From Owenia fusiformis (taxonomy: Eukaryota > Annelida > Polychaeta > Sabellida > Oweniidae): a stretch of 64,000 nt of DNA. The stretch spans positions 35,869,366 to 35,933,365 of the forward strand of contig CAIIXF020000001.1 in NCBI GenBank assembly GCA_903813345.2. Direction: 5' to 3'. Below are positions 50,601 through 58,447 of this stretch, piece by piece. The position numbers were made by a program, and so were the translations under genes. The notes beneath the pieces are model-generated. The model worked only from the letters and a program-made list of their open reading frames with translations. It had not been told where the DNA came from and searched no databases. Positions within the stretch are counted from its first letter, which is position 1, and each line of letters opens with the position of its first letter.

Positions 50601-53600
50601 AATCTGGGATTTCATTCTCATTTGGCAAAAAGAACAAAATGGTAATTAGTACTTCATCTAAGTTAGAAAAACCATCAGTTTTTGCTGAGGTTCCAATGAG
50701 TGAGCAACTGTTAATGTCTGCTCCTAAACTGGTGCTTGAGAAAGTTGAGCCTTTTAAACCAGACATGTCTGATAAAAAATTGCCTGAAATTGATGTAGTG
50801 AAAGTTCAAGGTATCAATGGTCAACAGATTGAATGGCTTTCAGAAATGATCCAATATACCAAATGTGACCCCTCTATCTCCTTTAGTTGTAACCCCTTAC
50901 ATTTTGATTTCCGACAACAGTTGGGATTAAAAAGTAAGAAAGACGCAGTTGATGCTGATGATCAAAAAGAAAATGAATCAAAGGATGACAGCCAGATCAG
51001 CATCACTAAAGAGGATGATGCTGATGTTGAAGATGAGAAGGATGACAAAGATGTCAATAAGAAGAGGAAAAAGAAGAAAAAACACAAAAAGAAGCATAAA
51101 CATTCAGATAAAACCAAAGATGATGACGAAGAGGATAAAGAAAATGTTGATAAACCGAGAAAACGTAAACACAAGAAAAAGAAAAGCAAGAAGTCGAAGA
51201 AGTCTAAACTGGAAAATGGCGATGAAACTCTTGTAGAGGGTAAAGAAAATGAGATGAGTACACTAGGTGAGACAAACAAAGATGATGTGAAAGCAAAACA
51301 TAGGAAATCAAAGAAAAGTAAAAAATCTAAGAAAAAGAAAGTTAAAAAGTCCAAAAATTCTCAAAGTGAAGCCACAGAGTCTGAACATGATGACAAAGAA
51401 GATAATAAACAAAAGGAAATAAAAACTGAATTAGATTCTAGCAAAACAGATTTGGTAAAAACAAGTGACATTAAAATAAAAACGGAACCTATAGATGAAC
51501 AATTGTCCCCAACTGGCCTTAAATTAAAGAAGCATAAGAAGCTGAAGAAAGAAAAGAAAACTAAAAAGAATAAAAAGGACCACTCCAGTGGGGATTCATC
51601 ATCTGAAGAATCTGACATGGAGACCTCAAAATCTGTGAGCAAGAGATCAAAGTCAACAAGTCTCAGTGAAGAAGTCAAAGTTAAAGTTGAAAAAGTGACC
51701 CCTACAAAAACCAAAGAAAAATCTCCTGTACATAATAACTCAGATTCTGACACTGAGAAAAAACGAAAAACAAAAACAGAACCAGAAAAAGTGAAAGCTA
51801 AGCTAACTAAAAAACGAAGATCAAGTGAAAATGAATCTGCAAAGAAAATAAAGAAGGTGAAAAAAGAGCCAAAGCATGGCATTACACAGCCTCCAAACAA
51901 AGTTGAGCTTAGTCATATACAAGAAATGGAGGATTTTGAAAAAGATACCAGTAGATCTAAATGGGATACTAGCAGTGACAGTGAAATGGAGCAGAGTATG
52001 ATCCAGCTGCCCTTAAATGTGAACATTGAACGTGCAATAAAGAAAAAGGAAAAAGAGGATGCTTTAAGGTTAGCTAAAGCACAGTCTATGAAAGGCACAC
52101 CTAATCCTAGGAGTGCACGATCTGATGACCATAAAAATTCCCATCGCAAACATCACTCTGATTCAGAGAGTGATCATGGAAGTAAACGGAGCTCTAGAAA
52201 ATCACATCGAAGATCAACAAGTGAGGAATCATCTGAGGAGGAAGAGAGAAGCTCTCGTCGGTCTAGAAGGAAGACAAAAAGATCTAGAAAAGACTCGGAT
52301 AGACATGATTACTCTAGCAGTAGCGAGGATGACCGTCATCGACGTCGCTCTAAACGTCACAGATCTTATTCATCATCTTCAGAGAGTGACTATGAGAGAC
52401 GCACAAAATCACGTAGTCGAAGCAGGAGCCGACGTAGAAGACGTCGCTCTTATAGCAGCTATTCTGATGATGACTACCATAGGTCTCATTCTCGATCCTA
52501 CTCCCAAGACAGGAGATCCTACACAAGGAGCAGGTCACGATCTAGAAGGAGGCACAGGTCATATACAAGGAGTAGAAGTAGATCATACTCAAGAAGTAGA
52601 TCACGATCAAGAAGAAGATCAAGAAGTTACAGTAGAAGTTATAGTAGATCTCGAAGTAGATCCAGATCAAGAGGACGACATAGGAGATCAAGGAGTAGAT
52701 CATATAGAAGAGAAATGAAATCAAGTCCAGATGAGAAATTCAAATCTGTCCTCCCTCATCGGGAACCCAAGCCAGTTAGGCGTCCTATAGCTGAAAGAGA
52801 ACAGAAGACATTTGAACCCAACCAGCTTGTAGTGCCACTCAAGTCAGGCCCTGATGTGGATGCAAAAGCTCAAGAACTGCTCAAGAAAGTTGGAAAGGGA
52901 GAACTTGTGATGAGTAAAACTGGGCTGGTTGGTAGGAACCCTGCAGCTGGTTTTGGAGTTCCAGAGAAAGTTGTCTCTATTATTGGTAAAGCTCCTAATA
53001 GTGGACGGAGAAAGAATCTTTTAGATGGGGACAGGAGAGAAGAAACATACTTAGAAAAGCAAGAAATAATGAAAATGGCTCTTGAAAGAGAAAAACAAGC
53101 CAGAGAGGCTGAAGCGAAAAATGATGAGGATAAAAATCTTGATATTCCTCTCCCACCTGGTTCAGATTCTAAGGACACTGAATATGGAGTCTCTGAGTAT
53201 GGCACTCCTATTGATCTCTTCAAGGTACCACTTCCACCTACTCCTCCTAACAAAGTTCAACTTACTGATAAAACTGCTCCTAAAAATGAGAAGAGTAAGT
53301 CACCTGGAACTGGTCCTACTCCTTCTCCAGCAAATGCAGTGCCAAACAACAATATATATAGTCTTAATAACCCTGGCCCTAAGAAGATGAATAGAAAAGA
53401 GCGAAGGAGACAAGCTCAGGAAGCAGCCAGGCGTCCTCCTCCCCCACCTAATCTTCCGGATTCTCCACCACCAGATAACCCTACACCCCCTGATGATAAG
53501 GAAGAACTACCTTTGAGTATCCCACCCGAACAAATGGAACAATATAAGCTACTACAACAGCAGGCCATGCAGCATGCTGATAAGCAGAAACGTAAGCAAA

Positions 53601-54301
53601 AAGCAGAGGAAGATGGCGTTGAGTTTAAGGATGATGATGAATTAGATGAGGAACAGAAACAAATTGAAGCATTAGAGCTTGCTGCTCAGTCCATATCTCC
53701 ACAGTTAACATCCCCACAGCCTATAATAATTGCCCAACAACCTCAGTTGATACCTATCCACCAGGGGGTGCTTCCTCAGGCTGGAGCACCCGTCATTGCA
53801 GCTCCAGGTGGGCTCACTGCAGGTATCCCTGCTAGTTTACAGCAATTGAGTGCAATCTCTGGTGGCCACATGGTTCCTATGTCCATGGGTGGTTCCTCTG
53901 CAGGTGGACAGCTTGTGCCTATTATGTCTGTGGCAACACAGCAAGCTCAGCCTCAGATGATAATTGTCCAGTCCCCTCATGGTCCAGTGATTGCAAATCC
54001 TATGGCAGCGGCTGCTCAGCAAATGCAGCAACAAGCTGTTCTGCAACAACAGCTTCAGCATCAACAGCTTCAACATCAACAGCTTGTGCAACAGCAACTG
54101 GTGAATCAAGCTGTACAACAACAGCAGCAGCAGCAACAACAACTTCAGCAGATAGCTCTTGCACAAGCCCAGGCTCAACAATCTGGACATCATCCAATGA
54201 TTATCCCAAGTGGGTCTGGAGGCGTCATAGGCCCTGCTGGTGGGCAGATGATTCTAGGACCCCCAATGTTAGTTCCAAGAATGTTAAGACCCGGAATATA
54301 G
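17619..54301 (+). CDS. GPATCH8/ZNF804-family RS-rich nuclear protein lacking a visible G-patch
   Basis: Six coding exons join in phase: 17619-17657, 38826-38925, 46641-46786, 47043-47120, 49122-49228, 50278-54301, about 1497 aa (human GPATCH8 about 1502). Residues ~1-157 are Lys/Thr/Asp-rich. Then come IPMP/IPLP repeats; ISFSFGKK (~268-275), matching VSFSFAKK of GPATCH8; and WLSEMIQYTKCDPSIS followed by SCNPLHFDF (~344-368), matching WPSELLIFTKAEPSIS / SCNPLYFDF. A lysine-rich tract (~412-515), an RS domain (~792-972), IIGKAPNSGRRKN, PEQMEQYKLLQQQAMQH (as EEMEKYSKLQQAAQQH) and a Q-rich C-terminus follow. Family members are nuclear, linked to splicing and RNA. The N-terminal G-patch and C2H2 finger of GPATCH8 are absent from this model. 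The start has an in-frame TAG 18 bases upstream and a strong GCCATGG context. Confidence 0.85.
19675..19780 (+). mobile_element. 106-bp MITE, ATGTCACTACC ends, copy B
   Basis: It opens ATGTCACTACCAGAAATG and closes TGGCAGGTGGTGACAT. Relative to 8524-8642 it is inverted. The core GCATCTGTAACAAATGGCAG is shared. A degenerate third relative is at about 47185-47250. Confidence 0.6.
24740..24930 (+). promoter_or_regulatory. Candidate alternative promoter within intron 1
   Basis: It contains CCAAT (24748 region), inverted ATTGG sites (about 24833 and 24916-24920), a perfect CRE TGACGTCA at 24857-24864, a TATA-like CATATATAG at 24876-24884 and a strong donor GCG|GTGAGT at 24925. CpGs are locally frequent in an AT-rich intron. 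A transcript from here could splice to exon 2, which has an in-frame ATG at 38838. Confidence 0.45.
27376..28870 (+). repeat. Left-arm tandem repeats (~365 bp, about 4 units)
   Basis: Marker GTTGTAGCTATTC-like sites fall near 27376, 27733, 28094, 28460 and 28807. Each unit carries TTTCGCTTTCAGCA, a TGTCTTCTTCCATTTAAG-type block and TCTCCCCTACCCCATTTAT. Units diverge by several percent. Confidence 0.85.
29544..30494. mobile_element. Nested 0.95-kb MITE inside the foldback centre
   Basis: A 30-bp inverted repeat with one mismatch, starting AACTGGTACCCAAGACAA, lies at 29552-29581 and 30455-30484. The 12-mer CATTTTAAAGGT flanks it on both sides (29532-29543, 30495-30506), suggesting an unusually long target duplication or pre-existing repeat. 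No coding sequence. Confidence 0.7.
31455..32760 (-). repeat. Right-arm tandem repeats (~365 bp, about 3 full units and one truncated)
   Basis: This is the reverse orientation of the left-arm units, for example AAATGGGGTAGGGGAGATCT and TGCTGAAAGCGAAAATGAT. Marker sites near 31549, 31905, 32008, 32373 and 32740 show one unit shortened to about 100 bp. Confidence 0.85.
34632..34687. other. Isolated GC-rich block in an AT-rich intron
   Basis: About 56 bp contain CCCCGGGG, GACCGAGG, TTCCGG and CTCCGGGGAA. GAGCTCCCCGGGG at the left and GAGCTCCGGGG at the right can pair imperfectly. Function unknown; it may be a fragment of a mobile element or a regulatory site. Confidence 0.35.
35937..36121. mobile_element. 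185-bp pogo/Tigger-like MITE
   Basis: The ends CAGTAAAACCTGT and ACAGGTTTTACTG are exact inverted repeats, flanked by TA on both sides (35935-35936 and 36122-36123), the target duplication of the Tc1/mariner/pogo group. The interior has a second inverted pair around GTGTTCA. Confidence 0.8.
36551..36945 (-). pseudogene. Decayed coding remnant with its own 3' end, probably a retroelement
   Basis: On the minus strand a frame of about 58 codons (36878-36705) reads PNNGVNVDDCSPSEVQ to KDCYNRILY, stop TAG. The same frame upstream (to ~36940) reads SRDWVMATNMYHS and is cut by a TAG at 36881-36879. An AT-rich tail follows with AATAAAGATATTTAAA near 36570. No family is recognised with confidence; the layout fits the 3' end of a non-LTR retrotransposon or a processed pseudogene. 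Confidence 0.4.
38826..38925 (+). CDS. GPATCH8-like coding exon 2
   Basis: The acceptor is TTTTTTATGATTACAG. It encodes TKENMIEKKNLRSRTKG to VVAPPITQ plus one base, donor CAAA|GTAAGT. It contains ATG at 38838, which could serve as a start for a transcript from the 24.8-kb promoter-like region. Confidence 0.75.
39879..39952. repeat. 37-bp direct duplication
   Basis: GCTACAACGATTCACC followed by CAGTTTACATTGTT occurs twice head to tail with one or two differences. Confidence 0.85.
45390..45720. repeat. Degenerate minisatellite of ACATGTTAATAT-type units
   Basis: About 15-18 imperfect copies of a 17-20 bp unit, ACATGTTAATATAAAAC and variants. Open frames on the minus strand here are repeat artefacts. 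Confidence 0.85.
46641..46786 (+). CDS. GPATCH8-like coding exon 3
   Basis: The acceptor is CTATAATTGTAG. The split codon AAT joins exon 2; it then encodes STNGDTSASDKLVLKVTPSK and a Lys/Thr-rich tail to KSKNE, donor GAG|GTAAGT, phase 0. Confidence 0.8.
47043..47120 (+). CDS. GPATCH8-like coding exon 4
   Basis: The acceptor is TGCTGTTTTGCAG. It encodes DGTEKLTHWPLEETEDES to TDDQ, 26 codons, donor CAG|GTAGCC, phase 0. Acidic composition. Confidence 0.78.
47185..47250 (+). mobile_element. Degenerate relative of the ATGTCAC MITE family, copy C
   Basis: AACTTTTTGTGGACGG, then GCATCTGTGACA and ACAAATGGCAGGTGGTG match the right half of the 19675-19780 element. The left half is not recognisable. 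Confidence 0.4.
47640..48835 (+). repeat. ~160-bp tandem array (about 8 units)
   Basis: Each unit has TCCTAAAATCTTGTCTGTAA, CGTTTTCAGG, TCAATTTCAAATTTTCAGGG, ATGAAAATCTAGATCTGATT and GCAGCCATTTTGGATTTTC. Starts fall near 47645, 47807, 47957, 48119, 48233, 48389, 48550, 48711 and 48821; two units are shortened to ~110 bp. It lies in the intron between exons 4 and 5 of the GPATCH8-like gene. Confidence 0.85.
49122..49228 (+). CDS. GPATCH8-like coding exon 5
   Basis: The acceptor is GTAAATTTCAG. It encodes KTPVKDGSKKDDGTKDIDG to SLEEQ plus two bases, donor AGAA|GTAAGA. The donor abuts a 55-bp tandem array that repeats the sequence around this very splice site. Confidence 0.8.
49233..49837 (+). 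repeat. 55-bp minisatellite derived from a splice donor (11 units)
   Basis: Units begin GACACATTGCATGA at 49233 and every 55 bp to 49783, with degraded copies to about 50010. Two subtypes differ at ACAACTT versus ACTGTTT. Each unit ends with AACAGAAATAGGACAC, which copies the exon 5 end and donor AACAGAAGTAAGACAC but has AT where the donor has GT. Because 55 is not a multiple of 3 and no stop occurs on the minus strand, all three minus frames stay open for 200-300 codons; these are not genes. Confidence 0.92.
50278..54301 (+). CDS. GPATCH8-like coding exon 6 (large terminal exon)
   Basis: The acceptor is CATTCCTTCCAG. It begins KEAVEHILSGNPLPGDD in phase with exon 5 and is open for 1340 codons to TAG at 54299-54301. 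As in human GPATCH8, one very large last exon carries the low-complexity body. It contains all the family-diagnostic motifs, the RS domain with alternating SRSRS at 52180-52720, proline-rich PPPPPNLPDSPPP near 53440 and CAG/CAA-coded poly-Q near 54110-54150. Confidence 0.92.
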
Positions 54302-55795
54302 GCCACTTATGCACCTAGCCTTAGTCAGAACTGGTACAAAAGGCTTACTATATAAGATCTGATATAGAGGCTAACTACTCATGCAGGACCTGGTATATAG
54401 GCTTCACTACCCAAGTTTCAGTGAATAAACTTGATAAGCAATATAAATACAGAATTCTGGCAATCGAAATATATGCAATGAAAATGTGTGTATATATTAA
54501 ATCACACGTGAGAACAATGAAATATATTGATCATGTCTAAATCACATCGCTAATCAGCAGCATTAAATTACATATTCAAGATTGAATACTAGCAGCAATG
54601 ACACTTCTCTTAGTGCAAGATTGGAGATTTTTCTATTTATTTTATTGATGGACTTAATGATTTAAACAGGTCTGAAAACAATAGTGTAGGCAAATTAGAG
54701 GAAACTGGATGTGGAAGGAAGATCTAGCATGTTTCTGTATAGCTCTATGGCACATAATAATGCAGTACAGTGTTTGTGCATTTTCATTACCTTAAAAAAA
54801 TTGTGACCTCTCTGACTTATCATTGTGACTGAGCAAAATGTTATTTTTCTATTTGTCATATGACCACATCTAGTCTACTTCCACATTTAGATGTTGAATG
54901 GCCAAAAATGCTATTGTCAAAATTGTCTGTTATAACTAACTTGGCACATATGTAAAATTTTAATGAAGAAATGTAAATGGGGTGTCAGAGATTTACATTG
55001 CATGGATTCATTCATAGTAAACCATCCATAGTCGAGATTGTCTTGATATTTATATCCAGAATGTGTTTTATATTTTTTGTTTGGATAGTGATGGTATACT
55101 ACTAAGTATATTGTTAAAGTCATATGATAGGCTGGGTCAAGCATCAATATTTATTATTTTTAGGGTAACTGATTACATTAGGAGGGAAGTAAACACAGTA
55201 TAAACATGGAGTTGGTGATAATGAAACTTCTCTGCATGAGTGTTTAACAGAGGGGTTTGTGATCTTTCATTAAGTTAGTTTCTCAAAAATTGATGTTTTG
55301 ACCCCAGCCATTGTAATGTATCATTGCGACTGAGCAACAAGCTCTAATCTGTCAGATAAATGTCCATTAGACTCCAATATATCTTGTATATCACTCTAAA
55401 TGTCATTTTTAATCAATACAGAGTTCTCTCTGCATCTTTGTAGCTCTCTTTTCAAAGAAGATAGTTCTCTGGTCATATCTTAATATGTTCTTGTCATGAA
55501 ATTACATTTTGAGCATTATTAATCATGACCAATCAACAGAAAGATGTCTAGTTGAGATACATTGCTGAAATATTTTAATGTTTCATTTTAGTCATGTGAA
55601 TAATGAATGAATTTTAAGTTATGTAACAGCTGTGATTAAGAATGAGTGAATGCAATGTAGAAATATATATATTTTCTACATGTTTCAATTGCAGTGAAGG
55701 AATTTGATTATTCCCAGATATAAATATGAATGTAATATATGTAAATAGTCTAATGCCTATGAGGTACTTTAATAAACAAAGTAAAATATAACTGG
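54302..55795 (+). other. 3' UTR of the GPATCH8-like gene
   Basis: About 1.5 kb of AT-rich sequence ends with AATAAA at 55771-55776 followed by a GT-rich stretch (GGTTTGTTGTTG) at 55793, a good poly(A) site. An earlier AATAAA occurs at 54424. Confidence 0.6.
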
Positions 55796-56648
55796 TTTGT
55801 TGTTGTTCTTTTACATTATACTAGGATAAACCAATGATAGTGATAGTATTAAATTAAAAGTAATGTAAAAATGCAGCCAACAGGCCAATATCAAATGTTA
55901 GATCAGAACGCTTGTCAGTGAACACACAACAATATCTTCCATTTTTCCAAGTCATTTTTCCTCATCATTTTTAAATCCATTGAACACTTCTTATTATGCC
56001 GGTTAACTATAAGATTATTTAGTGCATAATTCATTTTTTGATGTGAAACTGTGCAGTTAAAATATAGGGGATTTTGCAGTCATGACAAGATTTTGTATTT
56101 TGATGCTCTCGGAGACATATGGTACTTAATTTAAGATATAACAGATAAACTATAAATATTTTATTCTAAAAGATCAAAATACAATATATCATGGGTTCTA
56201 TGTTCTAAGGTTCCCCTCCTGAATGTTTCCCCAGTCACTCAAAGTCTACAAGAATGTAAATAAAACATATCCATGTTAAGTATGAAGGTATTTGTATCAG
56301 AAGGGTCCCTGTTTTATGGCAACCACTCTCAGATTCTGACTTAGTAGACCATGAACTAGTTCCTGACCACAGGTGATAGAGAAAGAGCATCTGAGAAACA
56401 TATTTCCTTTATTTTGCTGACTCGGCACTATTGTCAAAAATATGGCCTATGTCTTCATATTTCCGTTATATGTCTCTTCTGGCCATTGTTCTCCAATCTG
56501 TTTTTGATCTCCATGATTTTGTTTCACAATTAATTGCTGGCAAATCTCCCTCAGTTTAACCTTAGATATCTATAAGGAAAAAAAGCAAACATGAAGTTTT
56601 TTTTTTCTTAATAGTTCATGCTCAACCCAAGTGTCAGCAATATATATT
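55796..56648. other. Intergenic stretch between convergent genes
   Basis: No exon or repeat family was recognised. Poly(A) signals for the minus-strand ACSF2-like gene could lie here, for example TTTATT near 56408. Confidence 0.4.
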
Positions 56649-57792
56649 ATTATCCCATCGAACGAAGTTCGGAGGGATATAGGGAACGCCTCCATCCGTC
56701 CGTCCGTCCGTCTGTCCGTCCGTCCGGGCAATAACTCAAATACCGTTGGCCCGATGTTGTTCATATTTTGTACACATATACCCTATGGGAGTAGAAGTTC
56801 TGCTCGAAAGCCGATTTTCAAAATGGCAGCTCATTTCAAAATGGCGGCCATTTTAGTGCCGATTTTACAGTAATTTAGGTGCAATATGTAAAACTGTAGC
56901 AATATGTTTTAAATGTAAAAAAATCATAAAGGACATTAATAATGCTACAAATGTAGATATTAAAGAAGCACATGGCAGCCATCTTGAAAAATGGCGGTCT
57001 TTACTCGTCATTTTACGATTTTTGCAATAACTCAAAAAATAGTGGAGCGATTTTGTTCATATTTGGTATGTGAATACTATAAGCATTGCACACTGTCTAA
57101 AGACACTTTTGGTAGAAAACGGCCATTTTGAAAAATGGCTGTCATTTTAACATATTTTACTATAACTCGAAAAGTAGTGGAGCGATTTTGTTCATATTTG
57201 GTATGTGAATACTATAAGCATGGCACACTGTCCTTTGACACTTTTGGTAGAAGGCAGCCATTTTGAAAAATTTTTTGAAAAATGGTCGCCATTTTAACGT
57301 ATTTTACTATAACTCGAAAAGTAGTGGAGCAATTTTGTTCATATTTGGTATGTGAATACTATAAGCATGGCACACTGTCTATTTCTAATGACACTTTTGG
57401 TAGAAGGTGGCCATTTTGAAAAATGGCCACCATTTTAACGTATTTTACTATAACTCGAAAAGTAGTAGAGCGATTTTGTTCATATTTGATATGTGAATGC
57501 TTTAAGCATGGCACATTGTCTAATAAAACTTTGGGGAGTAGTCGGCCATTTTGAAAAATGGCCACCATTTTTGTGTGTGTTATTTTACAAGTATGTGTTC
57601 GATTTTTCAAAGATTTTAGAGGTGGCTACTTAAAAGCATATTATTTCTTCTGATGACAACTTGGCTAGTGATCAACCATTTTGAAAATGGTGGCCTTTCT
57701 GGTGTGTTGTTTTATGATATTTGCTATTCGTTTGTAAAAATGCCAGCCATTTCTGTTCGATGGGATTTGCTACGCTTTGGCGTTGCCGTTGT
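56649..57792 (+). mobile_element. Dispersed element with ATGGCGGCCAT-type hairpins, copy 2
   Basis: It begins ATTATCCCATCGAACGAAG and ends near GTTCGATGGGATTTGC plus TTTGGCGTTGCCGTTGTT; ATCCCATCGAAC is present inverted at both ends. Next to the left end is a (TCCG)n run. The interior has 4-5 tandem ~140-bp modules (CTCGAAAAGTAGTGGAGCGA, TTTTGTTCATATTTGG, TTTTGGTAGAAGG), each flanked by a short hairpin around GCCATTTTGAAAAATGGC. Reverse copy at 4180-4949. Confidence 0.72.
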
Positions 57793-57804
57793 TCTGGTTA
57801 TATT

Positions 57805-58299
57805 TGTAGGTTGTCCATGTCATCGAAAATGACTATGGCATAGACGCGAAAAAATACATGTATTAAAGGCTCCATGCAAAGTTTGAAAATATTGTTCAAT
57901 CATCCTAATATTTTGATTTGAACTTTACATAGGGGCTTTCAGAAATCATATTAACATTGAGCATTATAAGGGGGTCCATGTCATCAAAAATGAGAATGGT
58001 ATCATAGATGTAAAAATTACTTATATTAAATGCCCCATGTGATGTTTGAAAATATTGTCCAGTCATCCAAATACTGTGGTTTGAACTTTACAAATTACAC
58101 GGGGGCTTTAAGTAATCACATTAACACCGAGCATTACTAGGGGGATGCCTATGTTATTGAAAATGACAATGGAATCGTAGACATGAAAAACATATATTAA
58201 AGGTCCCATGCAAAGTCTGAAAATATTGGTCAATCATCCAAATATTGTGGTTTGAACTTTAAACGAGGGCTTTAAGCAATCACATTAACATTGCACATA
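57805..58299. repeat. ~165-bp tandem array (3 units) ending at the ACSF2-like stop codon
   Basis: Units contain TCCATGTCATCGAAAATGA, TGAAAATATTG, AATCATCCAAATATTGTGG and GGGGCTTTAAGCAATCACAT. Unit starts fall near 57813, 57973 and 58146. The third unit stops within a few bases of the stop codon at 58300-58302. Confidence 0.82.
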
Positions 58300-58447
58300 T
58301 TAACTGTTGTCACTCGCCTTTTGCCTAGCACCGACACGTGGGAAAGTATCCATCATAAAGATATAGTCCGGTTGATCACGCTCTATCAGTTCTGAACGAC
58401 AATGTGCCCACATTTCATCCTTTGTCATACTCTCGCCTGGCTTTAGT
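58300..58447 (-). CDS. ACSF2-like exon 11 (C-terminus)
   Basis: It encodes (I)LKPGESMTKDEMWAHCRSE to DYIFMMDTFPRVGARQKASDNS, stop TAA at 58302-58300. A possible GC-AG donor AAG|GCGAGT within the last codons would allow a different end. Confidence 0.78.

Noticed and set aside
50962-54197. Several minus-strand and alternate-frame open frames inside the GPATCH8-like last exon
   Set aside because: Low-complexity shadows (poly-Phe/Ser, poly-Leu, Ala/Val) of Lys-, RS- and Gln-rich coding sequence.
56570-56873. Frames reading Ser/Arg/Pro from the TCCG run
   Set aside because: Derived from simple (TCCG)n sequence within the mobile element.
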